In this document: piece after piece, positions 5,550 to 5,829 of the stretch | How the letters are laid out: every line of letters starts with the position of its first letter | Numbering within the stretch: the stretch's first letter is position 1 | Source of the DNA: Pseudomonadota bacterium | GTDB taxonomy: Bacteria > Pseudomonadota > Alphaproteobacteria > Rhizobiales > Xanthobacteraceae | Reading direction: 5' to 3' | Assembly (NCBI GenBank): GCA_023388935.1 | Contig: JAEWFG010000207.1 | Coordinates: 1 to 5,829 of the forward strand | DNA length: 5,829 nucleotides | Position numbers and translations under genes: made by a program | Notes under the pieces: model-generated | What the model was told of the DNA's origin: nothing | The model's input: only the letters and a program-made list of their open reading frames with translations | Databases searched by the model: none

Positions 5550-5829
5550 TCAGTGCCGCCCTGCCGCCGTAGAGCGCCTGCTTGCCGAGCTGCTGCTCGA
5601 TGCGCAGAAGCTGGTTGTATTTGGCGGTGCGATCGGAACGCGCAAGGGAGCCGGTCTTGATCTGACCGCAATTGGTGGCGACCGCGAGATCGGCGATGGT
5701 GGAATCCTCGGTCTCGCCGGAGCGGTGCGACATCACCGAGGTGTAGCCGGCCTTGTGCGCCATCTCGACGGCGGCGAGCGTCTCGGTCAGCGTGCCGATC
5801 TGGTTGACCTTGATCAGGATCGAGTTGGC
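5536..5829 (-). CDS. eno: Enolase (C-terminal 97 aa; cut by window edge)
   Basis: Phosphopyruvate hydratase, the glycolytic enzyme that interconverts 2-phosphoglycerate and phosphoenolpyruvate. Only the C-terminal part is in the window. It starts ANSILIKVNQIGTLTETL, which contains the catalytic Lys of the active site (Lys342 in E. coli-type numbering, from memory). It continues with SHRSGETEDSTIADLAV, whose His-Arg-Ser bind the substrate, and GQIKTGSLARSDRTAKYNQLLRIE, with the second active-site Lys. The end, GGRAALKALA, is normal for the family, so the gene is intact at this side. About 330 residues lie beyond the right edge. The stop codon lies in a hairpin loop and the next gene starts 40 bp further on. 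Confidence 0.97.
   Translation of the reverse strand, partial: ANSILIKVNQIGTLTETLAAVEMAHKAGYTSVMSHRSGETEDSTIADLAVATNCGQIKTGSLARSDRTAKYNQLLRIEQQLGKQALYGGRAALKALA

Overview
The window is a high-GC piece of an alphaproteobacterial chromosome. It most resembles Bradyrhizobium or a close relative, judged from three things: the style of the FtsB and enolase proteins, two kinds of palindromic intergenic repeat that I associate with that group, and an FNR/FixK-type box. Assignment to genus is inference from memory, not from a search. All seven genes lie on the minus strand, so the window reads from right to left.

From the right edge: the C-terminal 97 residues of enolase (eno, 5536-5829). Next comes a zinc-less MDR-family oxidoreductase (4356-5495), then a Tat-exported metallo-beta-lactamase-fold hydrolase (3247-4245) with a clear rho-independent terminator behind it (3187-3220). 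A ChrR-like NADPH-dependent FMN reductase (2518-3069) follows, then a compound palindromic repeat (2382-2507) and the cell-division protein FtsB (2005-2322). Last come a GAF-Fis regulator related to AcoR but without the AAA+ domain (829-1788), a second palindromic repeat (735-820), and the N-terminal 185 residues of an AldB/ExaC/AcoD-type aldehyde dehydrogenase (1-555).

The eno and ftsB genes are housekeeping. The rest look like accessory metabolic and redox functions placed between them. The best functional pair is the regulator plus aldehyde dehydrogenase: AcoR-type regulators commonly sit beside such genes, and a perfect 8+8 bp palindrome (670-687) lies upstream of the dehydrogenase as a candidate operator. 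The regulator gene is itself preceded by a good FNR/FixK-type box (1836-1849) at about the right distance from a plausible -10, which suggests oxygen-linked control of the pair.

I see no mobile element, CRISPR array, tRNA, rRNA or defence system. The most interesting signals are regulatory: the FixK-like box, the dehydrogenase palindrome, a long inverted repeat that could hide the ribosome binding site of the metallo-hydrolase gene, and a perfect hairpin with the enolase stop codon in its loop. Nothing here is clearly a previously undescribed system.
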